The notes beneath the pieces are model-generated. The model saw nothing but the letters and a program-made list of their open reading frames with translations, did no database searches and was not told the DNA's origin. Positions 23,971 through 33,194 of a DNA stretch of 64,000 bases are shown piece after piece. The stretch comes from Candidatus Binataceae bacterium (GTDB lineage Bacteria; Desulfobacterota; Binatia; Binatales; Binataceae), in NCBI GenBank assembly GCA_015478645.1, contig JADMIL010000001.1, positions 62,001-126,000 of the forward strand, read 5' to 3'. Position 1 is the first letter of the stretch. The number at the start of each line of letters is the position of its first letter. The position numbers were made by a program, and so were the translations under genes.

Positions 23971-25563
23971 ATGATCGCTCCGGCGACTATCGTCGGCGGG
24001 CGTTACCGCGTCGTCAGGCCGCTCGGCGGCGGCGGTATGAAGCTGGTCTACCTCGCCGAGGATCTGCGGCTGGCCGGGCGATCGTGCGCGCTCGCCGAGA
24101 TGGTCGACAGCTTCACCAGCCCCGACATGCAGCAGCAGGCGGTGGCCGCCTTCCAGCGCGAGGCCGACATGCTCGCGCGCCTCGCCAACGAACATATCCC
24201 GCGCATTTTCGATCGCTTCAGCGACGCCAATCGTCACTACCTGGTGATGGAATTTATCGACGGCACGACGCTCGAGGAAGAGTTGCGCGAGGCGGGCGGC
24301 AAGCTGCCTCCCGCGCGAGTCATCGAAATCGCGGTCCAGGTGCTCGACACGCTCGAGTACCTGCACAATCTCGATCCCCCGGTCATCTACCGCGACTTGA
24401 AACCGTCGAACGTGATGCTCACGCGCGACGGTCAGGCCAAGCTCATCGACTTCGGTATCGCGCGCCATTTCGCGCCGCTGAGCAACGCCACCATGATCGG
24501 GACGCAGGGCTACGCGCCGCCCGAGCAATATCGCGGGCGGGTCGAGACGCGCTCGGATCTTTACGCGCTCGGCGCCACGATGCATCACGCGTTGTCGGGA
24601 CGCGACCCCGCGGCCGAGCCGCCGTTCAGCTTTCCGCCGCTGCGCAAGCTCAGCCCCGAGATCAATCCGGCGCTCGCGGCGCTGGTCGATCAGGCGCTCG
24701 CCTACGACGTGGTCAATCGGATGCGCGACGCGGCCGAATTTCGCCACCGCCTGATCGAGATCCGCGCGGGTGTGAGCAATCCGTCCACGACGCCGCCGCT
24801 CGCGGCGAACCCGATCCCGGCCGGCGGCCGGCCGCAGATGAACCTGCCGCTGGGCACCGGCAGTTCGTCAGCGAATGCGGCTGCGGCTGCGCCCGGTGCT
24901 GCCCGCGCCGCGGCCTCGCCGGCGGCGATCGCCGGAGCGCCCACCGTGCTGAGCGTCAATCGGAACATCAAGTGTCCGAGTTGCGCGCGGTCGATTCCGG
25001 CCGAATCGCACTTCTGCTCGTACTGCGCCGCCGATCTGCGCGCGACCACCGCGCCGTTCGCGCTGGGTCCCGGCGATCAGACCATCATCCTGCCGATGCC
25101 CGGAGCGGGCCGCCACGCCACGCATCGCCGACGGCGTCGCGGCGACACTTTCCCCGACGGATCGCCGGTGCATCGGCGCCGCGGCATGCGCCATAGGGCC
25201 CTGATCATCGTTGCGCTATTCGTGCTCTCGTTCATGCTGGTGAGGGCGCTCTGGAACAGTATCAACGCGGCCAACAATGCGGACTCGACCAGCGGCTCCG
25301 CGGCTGCGCCCGACGCGCCGATGCCGGGCAGCGGCGCGTCACCCGCAGGCGAGGACCTACGGCTGGTAGCATTGCGCCAGGCGCTCGACGCGTCGGGCTA
25401 CTCCAACGTGCGCATCGCGATCGACGGCGACACGGTCGACCTGTGGGGCACCGTGCCCACCGAGTTCGATCGGGCGCAGATCCAGGCGCTGGTCTTCAGC
25501 ACCACCGGGATGATCTCGTTGCGCGACCATCTGCGCGTGCATGACGATTTCGCCGGTCCCTGA
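23971..25563 (+). CDS. Ser/Thr protein kinase with WNK-like lysine position, zinc ribbon, TM and BON domain
   Basis: Hanks-type kinase domain at about residues 10-265: glycine loop LGGGGMKLVY, catalytic loop YRDLKPSN (Asp142, Lys144, Asn147), DFG at 160-162 and APPEQY. The beta-3 position that normally holds the ATP-binding Lys (VAIK) reads CALA, but Lys24 sits in the glycine loop, exactly where WNK kinases carry their relocated lysine. After a linker come a zinc ribbon (Cys335/338/349/352), a membrane helix (about 408-428) and a C-terminal BON-like domain (about 455-525) outside the membrane. ATG 23971 is the start; the upstream frame overlaps the zinc-ribbon gene. Confidence 0.85.
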   Translation: MIAPATIVGGRYRVVRPLGGGGMKLVYLAEDLRLAGRSCALAEMVDSFTSPDMQQQAVAAFQREADMLARLANEHIPRIFDRFSDANRHYLVMEFIDGTTLEEELREAGGKLPPARVIEIAVQVLDTLEYLHNLDPPVIYRDLKPSNVMLTRDGQAKLIDFGIARHFAPLSNATMIGTQGYAPPEQYRGRVETRSDLYALGATMHHALSGRDPAAEPPFSFPPLRKLSPEINPALAALVDQALAYDVVNRMRDAAEFRHRLIEIRAGVSNPSTTPPLAANPIPAGGRPQMNLPLGTGSSSANAAAAAPGAARAAASPAAIAGAPTVLSVNRNIKCPSCARSIPAESHFCSYCAADLRATTAPFALGPGDQTIILPMPGAGRHATHRRRRRGDTFPDGSPVHRRRGMRHRALIIVALFVLSFMLVRALWNSINAANNADSTSGSAAAPDAPMPGSGASPAGEDLRLVALRQALDASGYSNVRIAIDGDTVDLWGTVPTEFDRAQIQALVFSTTGMISLRDHLRVHDDFAGP

Positions 25564-25612
25564 ACCGGACGGCCTTCCAAGCGCCGTCGCGCCGTGTGAA
25601 AATTCATCTCGT

Positions 25613-26281
25613 ATGCTGGTTGATCTCCACGTCCACACGCGGCTCTCGTCCGATTCAAACGTCGCGCCCGAGCAATACCTCGAGGCGATTGCGCGCCATC
25701 CGGCCCGGCTCGGCGCGATCTGCTTCACCGAGCATCGGCTGTTTCCGATCGACGCGGAACTCGACGCCAGCTACGCCGAAATGGCCCAACGCTTTGGCGT
25801 GCATATCTTCAAGGGCATCGAAGCCGACACCGACCTCGGTCATCTGCTGCTGTTCGGCGTCAACGGGGCGGTACGCCATCGCTTCCATCTGGACAGCCGG
25901 ATGATCCGTGCGGAGCACCTGATCGAAGTCGTGCACGGCGAGGGCGGGGTCGCGATCCCGGCGCATCCGTTCCGCGACTCGGGTTACGGCACGCGCCTGG
26001 ACGATCTGCTCGCCCGCCTCGGCCCCGCGCTTGCGGTGGTCGAAGCGATCAACGGCCAGAATACGCACGAGCAAAACGCCGCGGCGCTCGCGGTGGCGGA
26101 AAAGCTCGGGCTCACCGCGGTCGGCGGCAGCGACGCGCATTTCTCGACGCCGAACTGGTTCCTGACCTGCGCGACCGAACTCGAACGCGAGATCGCGACG
26201 GTCGAGGAACTATGCGTGGAATTGCGCGCCGGGCGCGCGCGCCCCTATCACTTCCCGCGTCTCGACCCGCCGCCCCGTTAA
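25613..26281 (+). CDS. PHP-domain metal-dependent phosphoesterase
   Basis: The PHP signature DLHVHTRLSSDS opens the protein. It is followed by CFTEH, GIEADTD, IPAHPFRDSG and GGSDAHF, which supply the metal-binding His/Asp set of the family. At 222 residues it is a stand-alone PHP enzyme, perhaps a nucleotide or phosphate-ester hydrolase; the substrate is unknown. ATG 25613 is chosen because the preceding frame overlaps the kinase end. It follows the kinase by 49 bp. Confidence 0.8.
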   Translation: MLVDLHVHTRLSSDSNVAPEQYLEAIARHPARLGAICFTEHRLFPIDAELDASYAEMAQRFGVHIFKGIEADTDLGHLLLFGVNGAVRHRFHLDSRMIRAEHLIEVVHGEGGVAIPAHPFRDSGYGTRLDDLLARLGPALAVVEAINGQNTHEQNAAALAVAEKLGLTAVGGSDAHFSTPNWFLTCATELEREIATVEELCVELRAGRARPYHFPRLDPPPR

Positions 26282-26404
26282 GCATCCGTGCAGGTGCGCG
26301 GCGCCCCGCCGCCGGCCTTTGCGATCGCCGCCGGCTCCGGCTAAAGCTGCGATAGAGGCGGCCGCCGCGAATTTCCGACCGGACCGGCCGCGACGGGGGA
26401 TCAC

Positions 26405-27256
26405 ATGAAATTCGGCACCTTCATCACGAGCGTGCGGCCCGACAAGATTGCGACTCACGTGCGCCGGGCCGAAGAGTTGGACTTCGAGTCGGCGTGGATC
26501 GGCGAGCACCTGATTGTCCCGGTGGTCTCCGCGTCGAAGTATCCCTACTCGCCCGACGGCCGCTTTCCGGCGCCACTGGACGTGCCGTTTCACGATCCGA
26601 TGCTCGCGCTGGCGTACGCCGCGGCGCTGACCAGTAAAATCCGGCTCGCCACGGGAATCTTTGTCGTGCCGCTGCGCAACGCGATCGCCACCGCCAAAGC
26701 CGTCGCGTCACTCGACGTGCTGAGCGCGGGCCGCGTGATCTTCGGCGTCGGCGTCGGCTGGTGGTCTGAGGAATTTGCCGCCGTCGGCGCGCCCTTTGCC
26801 GATCGCGCGCGGCGCACCCGCGAATATATCGAGTTGATGAAGGCGCTGTGGACCAGCGACGAACCGGCCTATCACGGCACCACGGTCAGCGTCGCGGGCG
26901 TCCGTTTCCAGCCCAAGCCGGTGCAAAAGCCGCATCCGCCGATCGTCGTCGGCGGGACCAGCGACCTCGCGCTTAAGCGCACCGTGCGCTACGGCGACGG
27001 CTGGTATGGAATCGCCAAGACGATCGACGAGGCGCGCACCCTGATCGGCCGCCTGCGCGAACTCGAACGCGCCGCCGCGCGCGCCAGGCCGGTCGAGATC
27101 ACGCTGAGCCTGCGCACCGGCAAGCCGAGCACGCTCGACGAAGTCCGCCGGCTCGGCGAGATGGGTGTCGACCGCGCGCTGGTCGGCCTGCCGTTGCGTG
27201 CCTTCAGCGAGGACGAACTGGCGCGCTTCCGTGACGAGGTGATCGAGAAACTCTGA
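26405..27256 (+). CDS. Luciferase-like F420-dependent oxidoreductase (TIGR03619-like), second copy
   Basis: MKFGTFITSV, WIGEHLIVP, KIRLATGIFVVPLRN, GRVIFGVGVGWWSEEF and PPIVVGGTSD define the same subfamily as the gene at 21157-21981. The similarity is moderate, so they are distant paralogues rather than a fresh duplication. GGGGGA lies about four bases before the ATG. It converges with the ClC channel gene, with eight bases between stop codons. The substrate is unknown. Confidence 0.85.
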   Translation: MKFGTFITSVRPDKIATHVRRAEELDFESAWIGEHLIVPVVSASKYPYSPDGRFPAPLDVPFHDPMLALAYAAALTSKIRLATGIFVVPLRNAIATAKAVASLDVLSAGRVIFGVGVGWWSEEFAAVGAPFADRARRTREYIELMKALWTSDEPAYHGTTVSVAGVRFQPKPVQKPHPPIVVGGTSDLALKRTVRYGDGWYGIAKTIDEARTLIGRLRELERAAARARPVEITLSLRTGKPSTLDEVRRLGEMGVDRALVGLPLRAFSEDELARFRDEVIEKL

Positions 27257-27263
27257 CCTCTCG

Positions 27264-29357
27264 TTACGTCGGCGGCGGATCGCCCACCATCTCGAGCGCG
27301 CGCGTGAAGCGCCGCAGGTCGGCTGGGCGGCCAGCGGCGACGATCAGATCGCCCGGCCGGAGCGCGCGGTCCGGGGTGATCGGTGCGAAGCCGGAAGTCG
27401 GGTCGCTGCCGTCCTGGATCGCCAGCACGCTCACCGAAAAGCGCGCCCGCGGATCGATCTGGCGGATCGTCTGGCCGCCCGCGCCGGCCGGAATCCTAAG
27501 CCGCGTGACGCGGTAGCCGGTCGCCCAGAAGATGCCGCGGTCGCCAGTGTCCATGGCGGAGAGCGAGACCGTTACGCGGTTGAAGGCCTGGGCGACGTTG
27601 CGCCGCGAGACCAGGCCGAGAAAATGGCCGCCATGCGGTCCCGCGACCACCGGCAATTCGTCGAGCGCCTCGTATTCCATCAGTTGCGCCGCCTGATCGA
27701 GGTTCGACTCCGGCATCACCACCGGCGGATTGCGCCGGCAGATGTCGTAGGCGTTGACCAGCGGCCCGAGCTCCGTGCCGCCGGCCAGCAGCGCCAGCAG
27801 ATCGCGCGTCACCACCAGCCCGGCCAGTTGGCCTTCGCTGTCGACCACCGGCAGGGTCGCCTGCGAGGTCTCGCCGGCCACGCGCAAGACGTCATGCAGC
27901 GACGCGTTTTCGGTCAGGATATCGACGTTCTTATGCATCACCGAGGCGACCGGCAGTTGCGTGAGCACCATGCGCTCCTTGCCGATCGCCAGCGTCTTGC
28001 CCTCGCGCGCCAGCGAATAGGTATCGATCGATTCGCTCTCGATCGATCGTGCGACCACCAGCGCCGTGATTGTCGCGATCATCGCGGGCAGCGCGACCGA
28101 GTAGTTGAGCTGGGTCATCTCGAAAAGCAGGAACAGCGCGGTCAGCGGCGCATGCGTCACGCCGCCCAGAAAGGCGCCCAACCCGATCAGCGAATAGGAG
28201 CCGCGCGGTCCGACCATGCCGGGCGCGAACCAATGCACGGTCTGGCGAAACGCCCCGCCGGCCATCGCACCCATGAAGAAGATCGGGCCGAAGACGCCGC
28301 CCGGCGCGCCGCAGTCGAGCGAGATCGCGCTCGCGACGAATTTCGCCACGGCCAGCCCGGCCAGGATATCAAGACCGAGTTGCCCGGTGATCGCGCGATC
28401 GATTTCCGGATAGCCGTCGGAAAGATTCTGCGGCAGAACGATCGCGATTACGCCGACGACCGCCAGCCCGGCGGCGAGCTTGGCCCATGGCGGCAGCTTG
28501 AGCGCGCGGAAATAGCGCCCGGTCGCATGAAAAAACCGGATGTAGCCGGCGCCCATCAGGCCCAGCATCCCGCCCATCAGGCCGTAGCCCAGCATCTCCC
28601 AGTAGCTTTTAATCTCGAAGACCACGGGATGAAAAACCGCACCCGACTCGCCCATGATGGTGCGCGAGGTGACCACCGCGGTGAAGGTCGCGACGATCAC
28701 CAGGACCAGGTTGGTCAGTTCGGTCTCGCCCATCAGGACGATTTCCTGGGCGAACATCAGGCCGCCCATCGGCGCGTTGAAGGTCGTCGCGATACCGGCA
28801 CCGGCGCCCGCCGCGACCAGCACCTTGGCGCGATCGACCGACAGGCGCCGGGCCTGTGCGACCGCCGATCCGATCGCGCCGCCAATCTGCGCGATCGGAC
28901 CCTCGCGCCCGACCGACGCGCCCGCGCCGAGCGAGAGTGCCGCGCCCAGGGCCTTAACCACGATCCAGCGGCGCTTGATGCGCGCGTTGCCGAGATTCAC
29001 CATCTCGAGAAAATTCGGAAAGCCGTAGCCGAGCACGTCGCCGGGAAAAATATAGTTGAGCATCAGGATGCCCGCGCCGCCGGCCAGCAGCACGATCGGT
29101 ATCAGGATCATGGTCCACGAACCCTGACGGATCGCGAGCGCGTTCCACAGCAATCCGCGAAAGACCCACGAGAAAAATTCGATTAGCTTGCGAAAACCGA
29201 GGTTGCCCAGCGCCGCGAGTGCGCCGACCGCCACCGCCATCAGGATCAACTCGAGGTATTCGAGCTGATCGTCGCGCAACGCCAGCGCCTCGGCGGGGAC
29301 CAACGGCTTAGGCGGCGCCGTCACGCCCGGACGGGGCCCGTTCAGCTCGTCGTTCAA
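27264..29357 (-). CDS. ClC-family chloride channel/antiporter with CBS and TrkA-C domains
   Basis: The ClC membrane core (about residues 40-430) has GYGFP, VGREGPIAQIG and GGVFGP, the three anion-filter motifs. The Glu in GREGP is the gating glutamate, which favours H+/Cl- exchange. A CBS pair (about 460-590) and a C-terminal TrkA-C-like domain (about 610-690) suggest nucleotide control. No ATG precedes the core. A TTG at 29357 overlaps the stop of the hydrolase gene as TTGA and is taken as the start; GTG 29324 is possible. Translational coupling to the hydrolase is likely. Confidence 0.85.
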   Translation of the reverse strand: MNDELNGPRPGVTAPPKPLVPAEALALRDDQLEYLELILMAVAVGALAALGNLGFRKLIEFFSWVFRGLLWNALAIRQGSWTMILIPIVLLAGGAGILMLNYIFPGDVLGYGFPNFLEMVNLGNARIKRRWIVVKALGAALSLGAGASVGREGPIAQIGGAIGSAVAQARRLSVDRAKVLVAAGAGAGIATTFNAPMGGLMFAQEIVLMGETELTNLVLVIVATFTAVVTSRTIMGESGAVFHPVVFEIKSYWEMLGYGLMGGMLGLMGAGYIRFFHATGRYFRALKLPPWAKLAAGLAVVGVIAIVLPQNLSDGYPEIDRAITGQLGLDILAGLAVAKFVASAISLDCGAPGGVFGPIFFMGAMAGGAFRQTVHWFAPGMVGPRGSYSLIGLGAFLGGVTHAPLTALFLLFEMTQLNYSVALPAMIATITALVVARSIESESIDTYSLAREGKTLAIGKERMVLTQLPVASVMHKNVDILTENASLHDVLRVAGETSQATLPVVDSEGQLAGLVVTRDLLALLAGGTELGPLVNAYDICRRNPPVVMPESNLDQAAQLMEYEALDELPVVAGPHGGHFLGLVSRRNVAQAFNRVTVSLSAMDTGDRGIFWATGYRVTRLRIPAGAGGQTIRQIDPRARFSVSVLAIQDGSDPTSGFAPITPDRALRPGDLIVAAGRPADLRRFTRALEMVGDPPPT

Positions 29358-30226
29358 AGGTCCAGAAACCGCCGCACCACGACGAGAAATTCGGCGAGTT
29401 GATCGTGATGCACCCAATGGCCCGCATTGCCGATCGTCGCCAGCTCGGCGCTGCGAAACGCGGTCAGCCGTCCGTCGCGCTCCCAATCGCCCGCCCACGA
29501 CGTGTCGCCGCGCACCAGCAGTGTCGGACAGCGGATGCGCGACCAGATATCCATCGCGTCCTTGAGGTTGAACTGATAGGGCGACGTGGCGCGCGTGTAA
29601 TTATCGTACTTCCATGAAAAGGTGCCGTTCTCGTTGCGCCGCACGCCGTAAATCGTCAGATGGCGCGCCAGATCCTCGCTCAGATGCGGATTGGCCTCGC
29701 GCATCCGCGCCATCGCCTGCTCGATCGTGGTGTACTCGCGCGGCTTGCGCTGCGCCAGCGCCAGCATGTCGCTGACCCAGCTCTCCATCCGCTCGTGGGC
29801 CGGCGTCTCGCGCACCATCGAGCCCGGCGGCCCCAGCCCCTCGATCGCGATCACCAGCTTGACCGCGTCGGGAAACACGCCCGAGCGTTGCAGGACCACA
29901 CCGGCGCCCAGCGAATGGCCGATCAGGATCACCGGTTCTTGGGGTTGGAGCGCGTTCATGAGCTGGCCGATATCGAGCACGTGATCGGTGATCGAATAGG
30001 CCCCGCCGATCGCCCAGTCCGAATCGCCATGGCCGCGCAGGTCGGGCGCCACCAGATGGAAATGCTTGCGCAATTCCAGCGCGACGAAATCCCAGTTGCG
30101 GCAATGGTCGCGTCCGCCATGCACCATGATCGCGAGCGGCTGGCCGTGATTGCCCCAGTCCACGTAATGCAGCTTGAGACGCTGCGAATAAAAGAAATGC
30201 GATGTCGGCCCGATAATATCCGCCAT
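29354..30226 (-). CDS. Alpha/beta hydrolase
   Basis: Alpha/beta-hydrolase fold with oxyanion HGGRD, nucleophile elbow GHSLGAG and the terminal catalytic His in NAGHWVHH. The acid is probably the Asp in LLVRGDTSW. The length of 290 residues is typical of C-C hydrolases, esterases and haloalkane-type enzymes; the substrate cannot be told. Its stop overlaps the start of the ClC gene by one codon. Confidence 0.85.
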   Translation of the reverse strand: MADIIGPTSHFFYSQRLKLHYVDWGNHGQPLAIMVHGGRDHCRNWDFVALELRKHFHLVAPDLRGHGDSDWAIGGAYSITDHVLDIGQLMNALQPQEPVILIGHSLGAGVVLQRSGVFPDAVKLVIAIEGLGPPGSMVRETPAHERMESWVSDMLALAQRKPREYTTIEQAMARMREANPHLSEDLARHLTIYGVRRNENGTFSWKYDNYTRATSPYQFNLKDAMDIWSRIRCPTLLVRGDTSWAGDWERDGRLTAFRSAELATIGNAGHWVHHDQLAEFLVVVRRFLDL

Positions 30227-30336
30227 TAAACTACCCGTCTTGCGCGATTCGCCAGGTCCAAAAAAATTAGCTCACGCCGCGCGCCACAAACAGTACCGGA
30301 TTTCCGCTACGCCGGCACGCGCCCGCCGCCGGCGCG

Positions 30337-31665
30337 TCAGCCCAGTTGCGCATGCACGTCGTCGAGCGCGGAGCGCAGATTGCGCACGATATAATCGACC
30401 TCGGCCGCGCCGATCACGAACGGCGGCGTCACCAGCACGCCGTCGCCGCCCGCCTCTCCCGCCATCCCGACCGACGGATAGACGAACAGCCCGTGCGCAA
30501 TCGCCGCGCCGATCACGCGGCTGGCCACGCGCAGATGGGGCGCATACGGTGTGCGCGCGTCGCGATCGCGCACCAGTTCGAGGCCCCAGAACAGTCCCGT
30601 GCCGCGAATATCGCCGACCATCGGATGGCCCGACAACTCTTCCTTGAGCTGCGCGCCGAGCCGCGCACCAAGCTCCGCCGCGTGCTCGACCAATTGTTCG
30701 CGCTCCATAATCTCGAGCACCCGATCGGCGATCGCGCAGGCCAGCGGATGCGAACTGTAGGTGTAGAACATGAACTCGGCGCCGAGCCCTTCGCATTCCA
30801 GGGCCAGCCGTTCGTCGACCGCCAGCATGCCCATCGGCATGTAGCCGCCGGTGAGCCCCTTGCCGCCGATCAGCAGGTCGGGCTTGAGCTCCCAATGCTC
30901 CACGGCAAAGCGCTTGCCGGTGCGGCCGAAGCCGGTCATAACCTCGTCGGCGATCAGCAGGATATCGTTGCGCCGGCAGATTTCGGCGATCTGCGGCCAG
31001 TATTCCTTGACCGGCGGCACCGCGCCGCCGGTCGCGCCCATCATCGGCTCGGCGATAAACGCGGCGATCGAATCGGCGCCCTGCTTGCGAATCTCATCTT
31101 CGAGCGCGCTGGCGCATTCGATCGCGCAGCCCGGATAAGTCTTGCCCCACGGGCATCGGTAGCAATACGACGGCGGGATATGCGGCCAGTCGAAGAGCAC
31201 GTGCTCGTAATCGGCGCGCCGTCCGCGGTTGCCGCCGACCGACAGCGCGCCCAGCGTATTGCCGTGATACGAAAACCAGCGCGAGATGATCTTCCGCTTG
31301 CCCGGCCGGCCCTTGACCTTGTGATACATCAGGGCGAACTTGATCGCCGCCTCGACCGCCTCCGAACCGCCGCTGGTGAAGAAAAAACGGTTGAGGCCCG
31401 GCGGCGTCCAGCGCGCCAGCCGCTCGGCCAGGCGCGCCCGCGCGGGCGTATCCCAGATCGGCACGACGTAGTTGACGCGCGCGATCTCCTCAGCCGCCAG
31501 CCGCGCGATCTCTTCACGCCCCTGGCCGATATTCACGACCACCGCGCCGGCGCCGGCGTCGAGAATCCGGCGGCCGCCGCGGTCGTACAGCCACGGCCCC
31601 TCGGCGCGCTCGATGATCAGCGGATCGTAAGGACCCTTGAGAAACATTGCCGGCGGTTCAGCCAT
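30337..31665 (-). CDS. Class III PLP-dependent aminotransferase
   Basis: Class III (omega-type) aminotransferase acting on an amine or non-alpha amino group. FTSGGSEAVEAAIK and SYHGNTLGAL form the cofactor phosphate site, LIADEVMTGFGRTG contains the Asp that binds the PLP nitrogen, and LIGGKGLTGGY carries the Schiff-base Lys. The 442 residues match the family. ATG 31665 has GGGGG five bases upstream; a GTG at 31671 falls inside that ribosome-binding site. The substrate is unknown. Confidence 0.9.
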   Translation of the reverse strand: MAEPPAMFLKGPYDPLIIERAEGPWLYDRGGRRILDAGAGAVVVNIGQGREEIARLAAEEIARVNYVVPIWDTPARARLAERLARWTPPGLNRFFFTSGGSEAVEAAIKFALMYHKVKGRPGKRKIISRWFSYHGNTLGALSVGGNRGRRADYEHVLFDWPHIPPSYCYRCPWGKTYPGCAIECASALEDEIRKQGADSIAAFIAEPMMGATGGAVPPVKEYWPQIAEICRRNDILLIADEVMTGFGRTGKRFAVEHWELKPDLLIGGKGLTGGYMPMGMLAVDERLALECEGLGAEFMFYTYSSHPLACAIADRVLEIMEREQLVEHAAELGARLGAQLKEELSGHPMVGDIRGTGLFWGLELVRDRDARTPYAPHLRVASRVIGAAIAHGLFVYPSVGMAGEAGGDGVLVTPPFVIGAAEVDYIVRNLRSALDDVHAQLG

Positions 31666-31844
31666 CGCCACCCCCGCTCGTTACGTCGTGACGCGCCCGA
31701 CGGGCCGCGTCCGGCCGCCCGCGCTTCGAAGCGCGCTTCCATCGTACTCCGTCGGCGCTCGCCCGGCGACGCTCGACGCCTGCCGAAATACGCCCTTGCG
31801 GCCGATCGATATACCGGCCGATTCGTCGTACCAGTTGGCGCGCG

Positions 31845-33053
31845 CTATTTGATCGCGCCTTCCTCGCGCCAGCGCGCGATATCGGCCATCGAGTAGCCCA
31901 GGTCGCCGAGCACCTCCTCGGTATGCTCGCCGAGGCGCGCGGCGAGGCTGCGGATCGATCCCGGCGTCTCCGACAGCTTCACCGATATCCCCACCTGCTT
32001 GATCTTTTCGCCAGTCGGCGTCTCGACTTCGACGATCATATTGCGCGCGCGGATTTGCGGATCGCTGGCCAGCTCATCGAGCGTCAGCATCCGGCCCACG
32101 CAGATATCGGCCTTGATCAGATGCTCCCACCACTGGTCGCGCGTGCGGGTCTTGAACAGGGCCGCCAGATGCTCCTGCATCTCGGTCCACTTGGCGTGAT
32201 TGTTCTGGTCCGTGATGTATTGCTCGCAGCCCATCGCGCGGCACAGGTTGGCGTAAAACCACGGCTCGACCGATCCGATCGTGATGGTCTTGCCGTCGCT
32301 GGTCTCGTACAAATTGTAGTACGGCGCCGCACCGTCCATCGAGGTGTTGCCGCGCCGCGGAATCTTGTCGTTGGTGTAGTAGGTCGAGAGCGCCTGCGCG
32401 ATCAGCAGCATCACGCCGTCGAGCATCGCAATATCGACAAACTGGCCGCGGCCGGTCTGGCCGCGCGCGACCAGCGCCGCCAGCACCCCGATCGCCGCGT
32501 GCATCCCGCCGCCGGCGTAGTCGGCGAGCAGGTTGAGCGGAATCGTCGGCGGCTGATCGCGCCGCCCGATCAGCGAGAGCGCGCCCGAATGCGCGATATA
32601 GTTGAGGTCGTGGCCGACCAGGTCCTTGTACGGCCCGGTCTGGCCGAAGCCGGTCACCGCGCAATAGATCAGCCGCGGATTGCGCACCGAGAGCACGTCG
32701 TAGCCGATCCCCAGGCGTTTGGCGACGCCCGGGCGGAACTCTTCGACGACCACGTCGGCACGCTGCGCCAGGCGCACGAAGATCTCCTTGCCCGGCCCGC
32801 TCTTGAGGTTGAGCCCGATCGATTTCTTGTTGCGCGCCAGCGCGTTGGTCGGCACCGAACCGAAACCCACCACGCGCTTGACCTTGCCGGTCGCGCCGCC
32901 CTGCTCCGCGCGCCGCCCGGTGGGCGCGCCCGGCTCCTCGACCTTGATGATATCGGCGCCGAGGTCGCCCAGGATCATCGTGCAGTGCGGACCGGGAGCG
33001 AGCTTGGTCAGGTCGATAATTTTAATTCCCGAGAGCGGCGCGATTGCGGCCAT
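31845..33053 (-). CDS. CaiB/BaiF-type class III CoA-transferase
   Basis: Family III CoA-transferase or alpha-methylacyl-CoA racemase relative. The N-terminal motif APGPHCTMILGDLGADIIKVE, FRPGVAKRLGIGY and the GHDLNY motif with the catalytic Asp are present. GHDLNY closely resembles GHDINY of methylacyl-CoA racemase, so racemisation is a real alternative to CoA transfer. GAGGAGAT lies six bases before the ATG at 33053. A second, more distant family member is at 54860-56068. Confidence 0.85.
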   Translation of the reverse strand: MAAIAPLSGIKIIDLTKLAPGPHCTMILGDLGADIIKVEEPGAPTGRRAEQGGATGKVKRVVGFGSVPTNALARNKKSIGLNLKSGPGKEIFVRLAQRADVVVEEFRPGVAKRLGIGYDVLSVRNPRLIYCAVTGFGQTGPYKDLVGHDLNYIAHSGALSLIGRRDQPPTIPLNLLADYAGGGMHAAIGVLAALVARGQTGRGQFVDIAMLDGVMLLIAQALSTYYTNDKIPRRGNTSMDGAAPYYNLYETSDGKTITIGSVEPWFYANLCRAMGCEQYITDQNNHAKWTEMQEHLAALFKTRTRDQWWEHLIKADICVGRMLTLDELASDPQIRARNMIVEVETPTGEKIKQVGISVKLSETPGSIRSLAARLGEHTEEVLGDLGYSMADIARWREEGAIK

Positions 33054-33194
33054 CGTCTATCTCCTCGCGAGTAATGCGCGGGTCTTCAAACATGCGCGGC
33101 GCGATCCGCCGCGATTGAACTACTTTTCTAAACCGGATGAGCCCCGGCGCGCAAACTGGGAGGCGATCCGCCGCAGCCCCCCCGCAGTGCGATC

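Noticed and set aside
23971-25563. Classification of the kinase as a pseudokinase because the beta-3 lysine is missing
   Set aside because: HRD-like YRD, Lys/Asn of the catalytic loop and DFG are intact, and a Lys is present in the glycine loop at the WNK position.
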